NCBI GenBank assembly: GCA_016793095.1
Contig: JAEUJQ010000045.1
Coordinates: 186,001-250,000 of the forward strand
Reading direction: 5' to 3'
Source: Myxococcaceae bacterium
GTDB taxonomy: Bacteria > Myxococcota > Myxococcia > Myxococcales > Myxococcaceae
Length of the DNA: 64,000 bases
A model generated the notes under the pieces. It was given only the letters and a program-made list of their open reading frames with translations, did no database searches and was not told where the DNA came from. The translations under genes were made by a program, and so were the position numbers. Of this stretch, positions 1-9,433 are shown piece after piece. Each line of letters starts with the position of its first letter. The first letter of the stretch is position 1.

Positions 1-1551
1 GTCAGGGAGCGGGATGACAGCGAGGAAGGCGGAGAGATCGGCCACGTCGGTGCGGTCGAGCCCGAGCCCGCCCATCTGGCGCACCATCGTCTGGGAGAAG
101 GCCGGCAGGTCCTTCAGGTCGCCCTCCCAGTGGTACGGCGCGGTGCCGGTGACGCCCCACAACGTCGGGGTGTTCCGGGCCGCGGTGCTGATCCTCGCCT
201 GCGGCAACACCCACGACAGGCCGTCCGCGCGCCCGTCCGGGTGACAGCTGGAGCACGACACGCCGCCGAACTGCGGCTCGGTGACCCGCGGATCCACCGC
301 CGAGAAGAAGAGCCGGCGGCCCCGCTCGACGTCGGGCGGCAAGGGCGACCGCGCGAAGGACACCACGGCCGACTCGGTGAGGCGCCCATCACGGCTCTGG
401 ACGAGCGACACCGTGTAGTCGAGCGCGTTGTGCACCCACGCGTGCTTCAGGTCGCCGGCCACCGCGAGCCCCGTCGGCTTCGCGCCCACCCGCACCACGT
501 CGGCGATGCCCCGCTGCGGATCACGGAAGCTCGAGTTCACCACGCCCGTGGCGCTCACCACCGCGACCGCGTTCGAGTTGTGATCGGCGACGAAGATCCA
601 CTCGCCGCGCCCATCGATCACCAGCGACGAGGGCGCGTCCATGCCGTTGCCGCCGCCCACCAGCTGGCAGCTCTCGTCGAGGTTGGTGGACAGGAGCGCA
701 GGCGGGAAGTCGGCGCGGCGCTCGGTGTCGTCGGCGCGGAACCGGGTCTCGTTCGTCAGGCTGTCGCGCAGCACCCGCGCCGTGCCGGTGTCGATGGTGC
801 TGAGGGCGGGCGCGACCGCGAGCCTCAGCGAGCCGTTCACCCGGCGCTCCACCCCGGTGCGGCTCTGCACGTGCGCGACGAAGGCGCGAGCGCCGTCGGG
901 CGAGAGCACCACGTCCGCCGCCTGCGCCGGCTCGCGCAACGGCGCGGTTCCCCAGACGCACTCCGCTTGAGGCGGCTGCTCGAGCGTCAGCGTCTGGTTG
1001 GCCGGGCCCTCGAGATCGACCACGCGCAGGCTGCCCGACAGGAAGTCGGTCACGTAGAGCTGGCGATCGCCGGCGCCGAGCGCGAGCGCCCAGGGCTGGC
1101 CACCGACCGTGAGCTCCCGCACTGGCGCGAGGGAGGTCGCGTCGAGCACCGACACCGAGCCAGACAGCGAGTTCGCCACGAGGAGGCGCTTCCCATCGGA
1201 CGTGAGCGCCAGCCCCACCGGCTCGGCGCCCACGGTGGCCGTCGCCAGCACCGCCTCGCCTTCGGCCGAGAGCCGCGACACGGTGCGCGCGCCGCGGCTG
1301 GTGACGAAGAGCGCGCCGTCGGGCGCGACGAGCACCCGCTCTGGCTGCCGCGCCACCGCCGTCTGCCGCACCACCCGCCGCGTCGCGGTGTCGATCACCA
1401 CCACCGCGTCGTGGTCCGCGTCGGCCACGAAGAGGAGCGCGTCGTCCTGGCTGATGGCGAGCGAGCCCGAGCTGCGGGGCGTCGAGCGCTCTTCGGCACA
1501 GGCGACGAGGACCACCACGACGAGAGGAAGCAGGCGTGCGCGTCGAGGCAT
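1..1551 (-). CDS. Putative lipoprotein with YVTN-type beta-propeller and a CxxCH haem site (C-terminus cut by window edge)
   Basis: The frame is open from an ATG at 1551 (GGAG 6 bp upstream) to the window edge, so 517 codons are visible and the C-terminus is missing. The N-terminus is a basic then hydrophobic signal ending in a lipobox with Cys18 (LVAC), so export and lipidation are likely. Residues 30-400 contain repeated blades of the form VAD..N.V.V.D, typical of YVTN/NHL-like beta-propellers. At residues 433-437 there is CSSCH, a covalent haem c motif, followed by motifs like those of di-haem peroxidase-type domains. This combination is known for periplasmic or surface electron-transfer proteins; the substrate is unknown. 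It lies alone, upstream of a 207-bp gap. Only one haem site is visible here; a second could lie beyond the edge. Confidence 0.8.
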   Translation of the reverse strand, partial: MPRRARLLPLVVVVLVACAEERSTPRSSGSLAISQDDALLFVADADHDAVVVIDTATRRVVRQTAVARQPERVLVAPDGALFVTSRGARTVSRLSAEGEAVLATATVGAEPVGLALTSDGKRLLVANSLSGSVSVLDATSLAPVRELTVGGQPWALALGAGDRQLYVTDFLSGSLRVVDLEGPANQTLTLEQPPQAECVWGTAPLREPAQAADVVLSPDGARAFVAHVQSRTGVERRVNGSLRLAVAPALSTIDTGTARVLRDSLTNETRFRADDTERRADFPPALLSTNLDESCQLVGGGNGMDAPSSLVIDGRGEWIFVADHNSNAVAVVSATGVVNSSFRDPQRGIADVVRVGAKPTGLAVAGDLKHAWVHNALDYTVSLVQSRDGRLTESAVVSFARSPLPPDVERGRRLFFSAVDPRVTEPQFGGVSCSSCHPDGRADGLSWVLPQARISTAARNTPTLWGVTGTAPYHWEGDLKDLPAFSQTMVRQMGGLGLDRTDVADLSAFLAVIPLPD

Positions 1552-1758
1552 GGGCGGCTCCGGGGTTGGCGGTTCGCGGTGACACAAGCGAAGACCGCGC
1601 CACCGCTTCGTGCATTGACGGAGTGCAAGGCACGAGGTCGACCCGCACGTCGTTCCGCGTGCCTGCGCCGTGCGTCCGGTGCTCGCCGGGTGGTCGTGAT
1701 GCGAAGCGTGCTGCGCACTGTGCGCCGTGCGTGTCACACCGCGCGCGTGCCGCTGAAG

Positions 1759-2373
1759 TTACTGCGCGAAGGACTCAAGGACCGTCCGGAGGGCACGAAA
1801 GCTCGGTGAGACATTGCGCGCAGGCTTCATATGTTCAGCGACCGCCCGTGCTGCCTCGACCTTCCTGAGCCCAGTCGAGAAGTAGCCCGCGCGCTGAAGC
1901 ACTCGCTCGAACGCCTCCCACGTACCGCCCAGAATGCCGTCTGGGTCGCGGAAGCCTCGCTGGGCAGGCACATGCGGGTCGACCCTCGGATAGGCCGTGC
2001 AGACAGCAGACCAGTCGCCGAAGAACCAGGCCTCCAGCTCCTCGACCGCGATGCGGTTGACCACCGTGTACCCATCTCGGCCTGGGCTGCTCTTGGTCTT
2101 CAGACCAGCCGTCAAGGCGATCTGCTCGAGTTCTTCCTTCAGGTCCGCACATGAGTCGTCATCGCGGTCGACAATCACCACGATGCGCGACGTGGCCGGC
2201 AACCACCGCGAGTAGCCGCGTAGGCGATTGGGGAGCTTCTTGAGCAGATCCTGCTTGCTCGTGTGCTCGTGCACCGCCCAGGTTGTCGAGCCAAGAAGCC
2301 CCGGGAGAATGACGGTCAGTGCCGCGGCCATGCTCGGCTCCTCGACGAGGACCTCCACTTGGTCGACACTCAT
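1759..2373 (-). CDS. DUF4276 family Toprim-like protein, partner of the upstream AAA ATPase
   Basis: A 204-residue protein matching the DUF4276 pattern, a family with a Toprim-like fold. Visible acidic motifs are VLVEEPSM (residues 8-15), a hydrophobic strand ending D69-R-D71-D72-D73, and AVEELEAWFFGD (109-120). These would coordinate divalent metal in a nuclease-type active site. Its ATG overlaps the TGA of the ATPase gene by 4 bp, so the two are translationally coupled. ATPase plus Toprim pairs occur in OLD, AbiL and PARIS-type anti-phage systems, and a defence role is inferred from that arrangement only. The exact Toprim subfamily and whether the enzyme cuts DNA or RNA cannot be told from sequence here. 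Confidence 0.8.
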   Translation of the reverse strand: MSVDQVEVLVEEPSMAAALTVILPGLLGSTTWAVHEHTSKQDLLKKLPNRLRGYSRWLPATSRIVVIVDRDDDSCADLKEELEQIALTAGLKTKSSPGRDGYTVVNRIAVEELEAWFFGDWSAVCTAYPRVDPHVPAQRGFRDPDGILGGTWEAFERVLQRAGYFSTGLRKVEAARAVAEHMKPARNVSPSFRALRTVLESFAQ

Positions 2374-3611
2374 GTCCGTGGGGCTCCAGCGCGAACCAGC
2401 GGGTCACCGCCCAGGTGCCCCTCCATCCACAAATCACCGAGCGCCGCTCCCTCGTCCACGAAGTCGACAACTCCACGCTGGTCGGAAGCGCGAACCACCT
2501 TCGTGTGGCCACGCTCGTCGCGATAGAGCACACGAAGTTCGTCAGGACGAACCCCGTTCACGAAGTAGGGAGAATGGGTGGTCACAAGGAACTGCGACCG
2601 CTCAGCAGCGGCCCGGCATTCCTCAGCCAAGCCAGTCAGGAGCCGCGGATGAAGGAAGTTCTCGGGCTCCTCGAGACCAATGAACTGCGGCGGCTTCGGG
2701 TCGAAAAGCACGACGAGGTACGCCAGCATCTTCAGGGTACCGTCGGAGACGAACCGCGCCAGCACTGGCTCCGCGAATGGGGCGTCCTTGATCCTGAGCA
2801 GCAGACGCCCGTCTCGGAGCGGCTCCGAGCTGACCTTCTCGAGCCGTGGAACTCGCTTGGCGAGCGCTGCGAAGATCTGCTTGAGCCGGTCGGGGTGATT
2901 CTCCTGAAGAAACTGCAAGACGTTCGCGAGATTGTCCCCGGTCTTCGACAACCGCTCGTGTGCGCCTGCCAGCGGCACGTCGCGAGTGTCCTCGACTGAA
3001 AGGTAGGAGACGTACCAGTCAGCGATGAAACGCCGAAGTGCAGCTACCCGGGGGTGCTTGGCCAGCTGGCCGAGTGTGCTCACTGCGAGCGCATCAGGCG
3101 AGTTGAGCTCCTCGGGCGTCTTTCGGTCCTTCGGCCCTGGCTGGGGTCCAGAGATCACCCAGCCCTTCCCGTTGTCGAAGCTGAGAATCTTGTAGGGAGC
3201 GCCCGGTTGGTTCTTCGGGACGCGACGCCACTGCAGAGTCTCCTTGCGCACCCGCGGGTGGCCATCGACCTCGTCAATCTCGAGCCGGTAGGTTGCCGGC
3301 TCCTCGGCGGCCTGTTCCCTGTATCGGACCTCGATCACGATCGGACCACTGCTTCCACGCGTACGAAGCTCCGTGAACCGGCCCCGCTTGTCCCATGCCT
3401 TGCGGAGGCCGACTTGAAAGCACTCGGAAAGGAAGTTGAAGACGTCGAAGATGGTCGACTTGCCGCTTCCATTTGGACCGAGCAGGACGGTGAGGGGTGT
3501 GATGTCGCTCAGTTCCACGCGCCGAAGCGCCCTGAAGTTCTCGACCCGCAGGTACTCGATACGCGGAATGGACGGCGCGGCTGTCGTCTGTGACTTCTTC
3601 GGACGCGTCAT
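2370..3611 (-). CDS. AAA_21/OLD-like ABC-type ATPase of a putative defence pair
   Basis: Residues 17-53 carry the typical start of SMC-like AAA ATPases (a strand, FRAL, then Walker A GPNGSGKST at 45-53). A signature-like SDGTLKML lies at 289-296, Walker B FIGLEEPE at 310-317 followed by NFLHP, and the switch histidine in TTHSP at 344-348. All nucleotide-binding elements look intact in 413 residues. I chose the ATG at 3611 because GGAG lies 8 bp upstream; a longer frame upstream has no convincing start and no family similarity. The downstream DUF4276 gene overlaps by 4 bp. In OLD/PARIS-type pairs the ATPase scaffold senses the invader and holds the Toprim effector. That role is inferred, not shown. 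Confidence 0.85.
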   Translation of the reverse strand: MTRPKKSQTTAAPSIPRIEYLRVENFRALRRVELSDITPLTVLLGPNGSGKSTIFDVFNFLSECFQVGLRKAWDKRGRFTELRTRGSSGPIVIEVRYREQAAEEPATYRLEIDEVDGHPRVRKETLQWRRVPKNQPGAPYKILSFDNGKGWVISGPQPGPKDRKTPEELNSPDALAVSTLGQLAKHPRVAALRRFIADWYVSYLSVEDTRDVPLAGAHERLSKTGDNLANVLQFLQENHPDRLKQIFAALAKRVPRLEKVSSEPLRDGRLLLRIKDAPFAEPVLARFVSDGTLKMLAYLVVLFDPKPPQFIGLEEPENFLHPRLLTGLAEECRAAAERSQFLVTTHSPYFVNGVRPDELRVLYRDERGHTKVVRASDQRGVVDFVDEGAALGDLWMEGHLGGDPLVRAGAPRT

Positions 3612-3824
3612 GAGCAGGTCTCCATTCTGAAGTTCGTCTGGGCGCAGAGCAGGGAGCTGAGCGGCGAGCGGATCCACTCCATACCAGCAAGCCCGTTCCC
3701 GGCGCGCTCGAGGATTCTGCGTGCCGCCCGGCATGCCTCGCATCAGCCACGCCCATCGGCTGACGCAACCCGTCACCTCGCCGTCGTTCAAGACGCGCGA
3801 AACCGGTGCTACGCCGCGCCGCGC

Positions 3825-5021
3825 ATGACACCCGCCTTCACCGCCCACCTCCAGGCCCAGCTCGACGACATCAAGGCGCAGGGCCTCTGCAAGTCCGAAC
3901 GGGTGATCACCTCACCCCAGCGCGCGAACATCACCGTGCAGGGCGGCCCCGAGGTCTTGAACTTCTGCGCCAACAACTACCTCGGTCTCGCCGACTCGCC
4001 CGAGCTGATCGCCGCCGCGAAGGAGGGCCTCGATCGCTACGGCTTCGGCATGGCCTCGGTGCGCTTCATCTGCGGCACCCAGAGCGTCCACAAGGAGCTC
4101 GAGGCGAAGCTGACCGCCTTCCTCGGCACCGAAGACACCATCCTCTTCTCCTCCTGCTGGGACGCGAACGGCGGCGTGTTCGAGATCGTCCTCGGCGAGG
4201 AGGACGCGGTGATCTCCGACGCCTTGAACCACGCGTCGATCATCGACGGCATCCGCCTCTGCAAGGCGAAGCGCTACCGCTACGCGAACAACGATCTGAA
4301 CGAGCTGGAGGAGCGCCTCAAGGAAGCGAAGGCCGCCAACGCCCGCTTCACCCTCGTCGTCACCGACGGCGTCTTCTCGATGGACGGCGTGATCGCCAAC
4401 CTGAAGGGCCTCTGCGACCTCGCCGAGCGCTACGGCGCCGCGGTGATGGTGGACGACTCCCACGCGGTCGGCTTCACCGGCGACAAGGGCAAGGGCTCGC
4501 ACGAGCTGCGCGGCGTGATGGGCCGCGTCGACATCATCACCGGCACCCTCGGCAAGGCGCTGGGCGGCGCGTCGGGCGGCTACGTCTCGGCCCGCAAGGA
4601 GATCGTGCAGCTGCTCCGCCAGCGCGCCCGCCCCTACCTCTTCTCGAACACCCTCATGCCGGCGATCGCCCACGCGACGATCAAGTGCCTCGAGCTGCTC
4701 GAGCAGGGCGACGGCCGCCGCAAGCAGCTCAAGGAGAACGCCGCCCACTTCCGCGCCGAGATGACGAAGGCCGGCTTCACGCTCGCCGGCGAAGGCCACC
4801 CCATCATCCCCGTGATGATCGGCGACGCCGCCCTCGCCGCCCGCTTCGCCGACGAGATGCTCAAGGAAGGCATCTACGTCATCGGCTTCAGCTTCCCCGT
4901 CGTTCCCAAAGGCGCCGCCCGCATCCGCACGCAGATGTCGGCCGCCCACACCCGCGCGCAGCTCGATCGCGCCATCGCCGCGTTCATCAAGGTCGGAAAG
5001 GACCTCGGAGTGATCTCATGA
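3825..5021 (+). CDS. kbl: Glycine C-acetyltransferase (2-amino-3-ketobutyrate CoA ligase)
   Basis: PLP-dependent enzyme of the alpha-oxoamine synthase family, 398 residues, the same length class as E. coli Kbl. It cleaves 2-amino-3-oxobutyrate with CoA to glycine and acetyl-CoA, the second step of threonine degradation. The PLP lysine is K244 in TLGKALGG, and the cofactor-binding DDSHAVG lies at 210-216. The stop overlaps the ATG of tdh by 4 bp (ATGA), so the two pathway enzymes are coupled in reverse reaction order, as in E. coli. The promoter should lie in the 213-bp divergent gap shared with the ATPase gene; I see no clear consensus there. Confidence 0.97.
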   Translation: MTPAFTAHLQAQLDDIKAQGLCKSERVITSPQRANITVQGGPEVLNFCANNYLGLADSPELIAAAKEGLDRYGFGMASVRFICGTQSVHKELEAKLTAFLGTEDTILFSSCWDANGGVFEIVLGEEDAVISDALNHASIIDGIRLCKAKRYRYANNDLNELEERLKEAKAANARFTLVVTDGVFSMDGVIANLKGLCDLAERYGAAVMVDDSHAVGFTGDKGKGSHELRGVMGRVDIITGTLGKALGGASGGYVSARKEIVQLLRQRARPYLFSNTLMPAIAHATIKCLELLEQGDGRRKQLKENAAHFRAEMTKAGFTLAGEGHPIIPVMIGDAALAARFADEMLKEGIYVIGFSFPVVPKGAARIRTQMSAAHTRAQLDRAIAAFIKVGKDLGVIS

Positions 5022-6046
5022 AGGCCCTCGTCAAAGCGAAGAAGGAACCCGGGCTCTGGCTCGAAGAGCTGCCTGTGCCGAAGTGCGGCCCCAACGACGT
5101 GCTGATCAAGGTGCGCCAGACGGGCATCTGCGGCACCGACATTCACATTTACAACTGGGACGAGTGGAGCCAGCGCACGATCCCCGTCCCCATGGGCATC
5201 GGCCACGAGTTCATGGGCGAGGTCGCCGAGATCGGCAGCGAGGTGACGGGCTTCAAGGTGGGCGAGCGCGTCTCGGCCGAGGGGCACATCACCTGCGGGC
5301 ACTGCCGCAACTGCCGCGCCGGCAAGCGCCACCTCTGCCGCAACACCATCGGCCTCGGCGTCAACCGCCAGGGCTCGTTCGCCGAGTTCGTCACCATTCC
5401 GGCGTTCAACGTCTTCAAGCTGCCCAACGAGATCCCCGATCACATCGCGGCCTTCTTCGACCCGCTCGGCAACGCTGTGCACACCGCGCTCTCGTTCGAG
5501 CTCGTCGGAGAGGACGTGCTGATCACCGGCGCCGGCCCCATCGGCGTCATGGCCGTGCCCATCGCGAAGCACATCGGCGCGCGCCACGTGGTGATCACCG
5601 ACGTGAACGACTACCGCCTCGAGCTGGCGAAGAAGCTGGGCGCCACCCGCGCGGTGAACGTCGCGAAGGAGTCGCTCGACGACGTGATGAAGTCGCTGGG
5701 CATGACCGAGGGCTTCGACGTCGGCCTCGAGATGAGCGGCAACGGCGCCGCCTTCAAGCAGATGTTCAAGGCGATGAACCACGGCGGGCGCGTGGCGATC
5801 CTCGGCATCCCCGCGACCGAGATCGCCATCGACTGGAGCCAGGTCATCTTCAAGGGCCTGCATCTCAAGGGCATCTACGGCCGGGAGATGTTCGAGACCT
5901 GGTACAAGATGACCGCGATGATCCAGAGCGGGCTCGACATCTCGCAGGTCGTCACCCACCGCTTCCCGATCGCCGACTTCAAGCAGGCCTTCGAGGTGAT
6001 GCGCACCGGCCAGAGCGGCAAGGTCGTGCTGGACTGGACGAAGTGA
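5018..6046 (+). CDS. tdh: L-threonine 3-dehydrogenase
   Basis: Zinc-dependent medium-chain dehydrogenase that oxidises L-threonine to 2-amino-3-oxobutyrate with NAD+, feeding Kbl. At 342 residues it matches the family. Catalytic zinc ligands C38, H63 and E64 and the structural zinc cysteines C93, C96, C99 and C107 are all present. The Rossmann glycine motif GAGPIG lies near residue 170. The start at 5018 is set by the ATGA overlap with kbl and by the family N-terminus MKALVK. The deoxynucleoside kinase follows after one base. Confidence 0.97.
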   Translation: MKALVKAKKEPGLWLEELPVPKCGPNDVLIKVRQTGICGTDIHIYNWDEWSQRTIPVPMGIGHEFMGEVAEIGSEVTGFKVGERVSAEGHITCGHCRNCRAGKRHLCRNTIGLGVNRQGSFAEFVTIPAFNVFKLPNEIPDHIAAFFDPLGNAVHTALSFELVGEDVLITGAGPIGVMAVPIAKHIGARHVVITDVNDYRLELAKKLGATRAVNVAKESLDDVMKSLGMTEGFDVGLEMSGNGAAFKQMFKAMNHGGRVAILGIPATEIAIDWSQVIFKGLHLKGIYGREMFETWYKMTAMIQSGLDISQVVTHRFPIADFKQAFEVMRTGQSGKVVLDWTK

Positions 6047-6047
6047 G

Positions 6048-6791
6048 ATGAGCGCGAAGCGGAAGTTCCAGGCCGTGCCCGCGCCGTCAACCGTCGAGAC
6101 GTCGGAGATCGCCGCCGCCTCGGCCGCCGCCACGAAGAAGGCGCCGAAGCCGGCGAAGCGCACCGCGAAGAAGCTCTTCGTCGCCATGGCCGGCAACATC
6201 GGCGCTGGCAAGACGACCGCCGCGAAGATGGTGAGCCAGAAGTTCGGCTTCGAGCTCTTCGACGAGCCCGTCATCGACAACCGCTTCCTCAAGGACTACT
6301 ACGCAGACATGAAGCGCTGGAGCTTCACGCTCCAGCTCGAGTTCCTGATCCGCCGCGTCGAGCACCACGAGCTGATCCACCGCGTGCCGAAGAGCTGCAT
6401 CCAGGATCGCACGCTGTACGAGGACCCCGAGATCTTCGCGAAGTACCTGCACGGCCTCGGCTTCATGACCGACGCCGAGCTCGAGCTGTACTTCGAGTAC
6501 TTCCAGCGCACCTCGAAGACCATCGCCCACCCCGACAAGGTGATCTGCTTCGACGTGCCCAACGTGCAGGTGCTGCTCGATCGCATCAAGAAGCGCGGCC
6601 GCGAGGAGGAGAAGGGCATTCAGAGCCAGTTCCTGCGCGGCCTCTCGGGCTACTACGCGACGTTCCCCATGGTGCTGCAGGGCAAGTACGGCATCGACGT
6701 GCTGACGTTCGACGTGACGACCCTCGACATCCGCACCGGGAGGGGCCGCGAGCAGTTCCTCGACTCGGTGTCCGACTTCCTCTTGAAGTAG
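6048..6791 (+). CDS. Deoxynucleoside kinase (dAK/dGK/dCK family) with Lys/Ala-rich N-terminal tail
   Basis: Salvage kinase that would phosphorylate deoxynucleosides using NTP. The P-loop GNIGAGKTT is at 49-57, the family DRS-like motif is QDRT at 119-122, and an arginine-rich lid (KKRGREEEKG) lies near 185. Family members usually begin a few residues before the P-loop; here about 42 extra residues rich in Ala, Lys and Pro precede it. The ATG lies one base after the tdh stop, so translation coupling supports this start. The link to threonine catabolism is positional only. Substrate preference cannot be assigned. Confidence 0.88.
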   Translation: MSAKRKFQAVPAPSTVETSEIAAASAAATKKAPKPAKRTAKKLFVAMAGNIGAGKTTAAKMVSQKFGFELFDEPVIDNRFLKDYYADMKRWSFTLQLEFLIRRVEHHELIHRVPKSCIQDRTLYEDPEIFAKYLHGLGFMTDAELELYFEYFQRTSKTIAHPDKVICFDVPNVQVLLDRIKKRGREEEKGIQSQFLRGLSGYYATFPMVLQGKYGIDVLTFDVTTLDIRTGRGREQFLDSVSDFLLK

Positions 6792-6797
6792 CGCTGG

Positions 6798-7205
6798 CTA
6801 GGTTGCCTTCTTCAACGGCGCTGGACGCCTGGCATGGAAGACGGTCAACCGCTCGTCGAGCCACTCGAGGGCGCGGCCCTCATCCTTGAACGCCTCGTTG
6901 TTGTCGTTGCCCGACAGCCGCATCACCATGTTCGCGGTCATGCGCATGAGGGCGGAGTCGATCAGCAGGGCCACCGGCACCGGGTTCGCGGGATCCGGCC
7001 GCACCGAGCCCAACACCTTCTTCACGTCTGCGCCGACGCCCGTCACGTTGCCCAGCACCAGATGCCCATGCCACTCGTAGCGCCCCCCGGGGGTGATGCT
7101 CGAGTGATAGCGGCGCGCCTCCTCGACCGTCACCTCACCCTTGAAGACCGCGCGAAGAACGGCGTGGCCTGACTGTGTAAACGTCTCGCTCGTCTCGATG
7201 GGCAT
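6798..7205 (-). CDS. Hypothetical protein, possibly SpoIIAA/STAS-like
   Basis: A 135-residue soluble protein with no signal peptide. I chose the ATG at 7205 (MPIETSETF); an in-frame start further upstream would add a basic, low-complexity leader with no visible function. The middle contains HGHLVLGNVTG and a hydrophobic strand VALLIDSAL, and the C-terminus ends in F.DE..ALEWL, which recalls the last helix of SpoIIAA-like STAS proteins often found in myxobacteria. I do not recognise it firmly. It converges on the kinase gene with a 6-bp gap. Confidence 0.6.
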   Translation of the reverse strand: MPIETSETFTQSGHAVLRAVFKGEVTVEEARRYHSSITPGGRYEWHGHLVLGNVTGVGADVKKVLGSVRPDPANPVPVALLIDSALMRMTANMVMRLSGNDNNEAFKDEGRALEWLDERLTVFHARRPAPLKKAT

Positions 7206-7287
7206 TCTCGTGCCACTGTACGCCCGGCGACTGAGGGCCGGAAAGTGCCCGGGTGGACGTCGCAGTGCGCTCCGGTGCGACAGCGAC

Positions 7288-8406
7288 TCACTCTGCAACG
7301 GCGAGCTCGAGCGCCGCATCGCTCGGGCGGTGTGCGCTGAAGCGCGTCGTCACTCGACCGGGCGCAGGCACGAGCGTGCTCAGCACCTCGAAGCAGGTCA
7401 GCGGAGCCAGCCGCACCCCCGGGTTGGCCAGCACTGTCTGGTCGTGGTGGTTGGAGGGCAGAACGACCTCGGAGGCGCCCTTCGCAAGCCCCGGTGGTTG
7501 AACCGCACAGCCGCCGGCGCAGACAGCCTGCGTGGTGCCGCGCCCCAGCCGGGTGCAGGTCGGAAAGCCACACTGGCTGCCGACGTGGTGATCGGCGCAC
7601 CAGGACGTCGGGAGAGTCCACGGCCCGACGGGCGCCCCCTGCTCGTAGCGGCCCGCCATCAGCGTGGTGTCCTCGCCGACGCCGACGAAGAACTGCCCGT
7701 GCCGCAGGCCGCGGTCCATCATCGCGCGCAGCTCGGCGACGCGACCGTCGGCCAGGGTCCGTCGCACGACGAGCTCGCGATCCACCAGGCCATCGACGCA
7801 GTCGAGCTTCACGAGCGCCCCCCACTCCCGCACCTGACCGAGCCCGTGGACGAACTCCGTCTCGTGCTGGTCGGCCCCGTCCCGGAAACGCCAGACGCCA
7901 TCGAGCTGTCCGGCGTCGTCGAAGCGGCCTGTCAGCCGGGGCCCTGCGTCCGGGCCGGGGCCAAGCCGGTACTCTCCGACGAGGCACGGCTGCGACCGGG
8001 GACATGAGGCGAGCAGCTCGAGGTGTTCGGCCCAGCCCGCGTACGAGTTGAGCGCGTCGCTGACGATCCGTCCGTCGGCGCTGGTCCACCGCTCGACGGC
8101 TTCGACGCAGCCGGTGGACGTGAGGCTGATGGCGTGAACGGCGGTCACGGCGTCGCGGGAGCGGCATTCCCGCTGCACACTGCCGTTCGGGAACTGCTGC
8201 TCCCAGGCTTCCTCACCAGGGCGACACCCTGGAGGTTGTCTGAGCTCATGCGCGAGCGGTTGGCCCGTCAGGCAGAGCGTTCCACGTGGCCGGTCCCAGG
8301 CGCTGAACCGGTCGACCCGCGCGATCGGCCGCACCACGCCGCTACAGCCGAGGACGAGCAGCGCTGCGACGTGGGCGGGGCGCACGCGCCGCACTGTGCG
8401 ACTCAC
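7288..8406 (-). CDS. Cys-rich lipoprotein with MORN-like repeats
   Basis: 372 residues from a GTG start, with hydrophobic segment AALLVLGCSG and lipobox Cys at about residue 21. Several segments (for example G.WRF.DG near 170 and G.Y..G.PVG.W near 255) resemble MORN-variant repeats that form short beta hairpins. About 16 cysteines are spread through the mature part, suggesting disulphides in the periplasm or at the surface. Nothing shows an enzymatic site. Both flanking genes are on the same strand but with gaps of 82 and 19 bp, so linkage is loose. The start is uncertain: alternative GTG codons lie at residues 5 and 8. Confidence 0.65.
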   Translation of the reverse strand: MSRTVRRVRPAHVAALLVLGCSGVVRPIARVDRFSAWDRPRGTLCLTGQPLAHELRQPPGCRPGEEAWEQQFPNGSVQRECRSRDAVTAVHAISLTSTGCVEAVERWTSADGRIVSDALNSYAGWAEHLELLASCPRSQPCLVGEYRLGPGPDAGPRLTGRFDDAGQLDGVWRFRDGADQHETEFVHGLGQVREWGALVKLDCVDGLVDRELVVRRTLADGRVAELRAMMDRGLRHGQFFVGVGEDTTLMAGRYEQGAPVGPWTLPTSWCADHHVGSQCGFPTCTRLGRGTTQAVCAGGCAVQPPGLAKGASEVVLPSNHHDQTVLANPGVRLAPLTCFEVLSTLVPAPGRVTTRFSAHRPSDAALELAVAE

Positions 8407-8425
8407 GAGCCCGCGCTGTAAAGGC

Positions 8426-9433
8426 TCAGCCCCGGTCCAGTCGCGGCAGCAGGTACCCGAGCGAGCGCTCGAAGCGGTAGTTCACGCCCATGTGCCCGTC
8501 CTCGAACTCCTCGTGCACGTGCTCGACGCCGCCGGCGCGGAACTCGTCCGCCAGCAGGCGCGCGCCCCACCGCAGGTTGAACTCATCGCGGGTGCCACAG
8601 TCGAGGAAGATCGTCTTGAGCTTCTTGTAGACGTCGAGGTGCTTGGGCGTGAACCGGACGGGATCGTGCACGAGCCACCGGTTCCACACGTCGACGCGGA
8701 GCCGGCCCGTCTGCAGATCGATCGGCAGCTCGAGGCCCAACGGCTCGCCCTTCTTCGGCGAGTACGCGGCCGCCATGCACAGCATGTTGATGACGACGTG
8801 ATCCTCGCCCTTCATCTTGGTGGCGAGCGAGCGGTTGATGAAGTCGCGGTACCAGTTCTCGACGCCACCCGCCTTGAGCAACGGCCCCGCGGCCTGCGGC
8901 AGCTCGTGCAGGTAGCAGTACTCGAAGCCCGCGTCGCCCGAGTGCACGCCGATGTGCGCGAACAGGTCGGGGTGGAAGCGGCTGATCACGAGGGCGCCGT
9001 AGCCGCCCGAAGACTTGCCGACGAGCGCCCGCGCCGCGCCTCTCTGAACCGTGCGGAAGGTGCGATCGACGAAGGTGACGAGGTCGCGCGCCACGTAGTC
9101 GCGGTAGCGGCCGATGCCCTCGCTGTTGATCCACTGGCTCCCGCCGAGCGACGTCCACCCATCGACGAACACGCCGATGCAGGGCGGCGCGCCCTGGGCG
9201 ATCAGCGCGTCGAGGCGCTCGGGCACGGTGCGCGTGAAGGGCGAGGTGTTGAGCCACTGCACACCCGTGCCGGTGAAGCCATGCAGGAAGTAGACGACCG
9301 GGTAGCGCGCCTCGGGGCTCTCGGCATACCCCGGCGGCAGGTACACGGGGATCGTGCGCGTCGAGGGATCGTTGAGCGGGTTGCCCTCGAGGGAGCCGGC
9401 GAAGACCTGGAAGAGCTGAATCGAACCCTTCAT
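8426..9433 (-). CDS. Putative esterase (alpha/beta hydrolase, esterase D-like)
   Basis: 335 residues with the PF00756-type layout: strand PVVYFLHGFTG (about 45-55), nucleophile elbow GKSSGG with Ser141 at 139-144, an acidic residue in DCGTRDEF near 280, and the C-terminal histidine in EDGHMG near 310. It likely hydrolyses a short acyl or S-formyl ester; the substrate is unknown. No signal peptide is visible, so it is probably cytoplasmic. The ATG overlaps the stop of the glycosylase gene by one base (TGATG), indicating translational coupling. An upstream in-frame extension is only read-through of the glycosylase gene. Confidence 0.85.
   Translation of the reverse strand: MKGSIQLFQVFAGSLEGNPLNDPSTRTIPVYLPPGYAESPEARYPVVYFLHGFTGTGVQWLNTSPFTRTVPERLDALIAQGAPPCIGVFVDGWTSLGGSQWINSEGIGRYRDYVARDLVTFVDRTFRTVQRGAARALVGKSSGGYGALVISRFHPDLFAHIGVHSGDAGFEYCYLHELPQAAGPLLKAGGVENWYRDFINRSLATKMKGEDHVVINMLCMAAAYSPKKGEPLGLELPIDLQTGRLRVDVWNRWLVHDPVRFTPKHLDVYKKLKTIFLDCGTRDEFNLRWGARLLADEFRAGGVEHVHEEFEDGHMGVNYRFERSLGYLLPRLDRG

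Noticed and set aside
130-1809. Long plus-strand open frame opposite the first gene
   Set aside because: It is Arg/His-rich without known motifs and mirrors the minus-strand lipoprotein, whose frame has a signal, propeller blades and a haem site. Long antisense frames are common in high-GC DNA.
4874-6292. Minus-strand open frame opposite kbl-tdh and the deoxynucleoside kinase
   Set aside because: Shadow of three well-conserved genes; no domain recognised.
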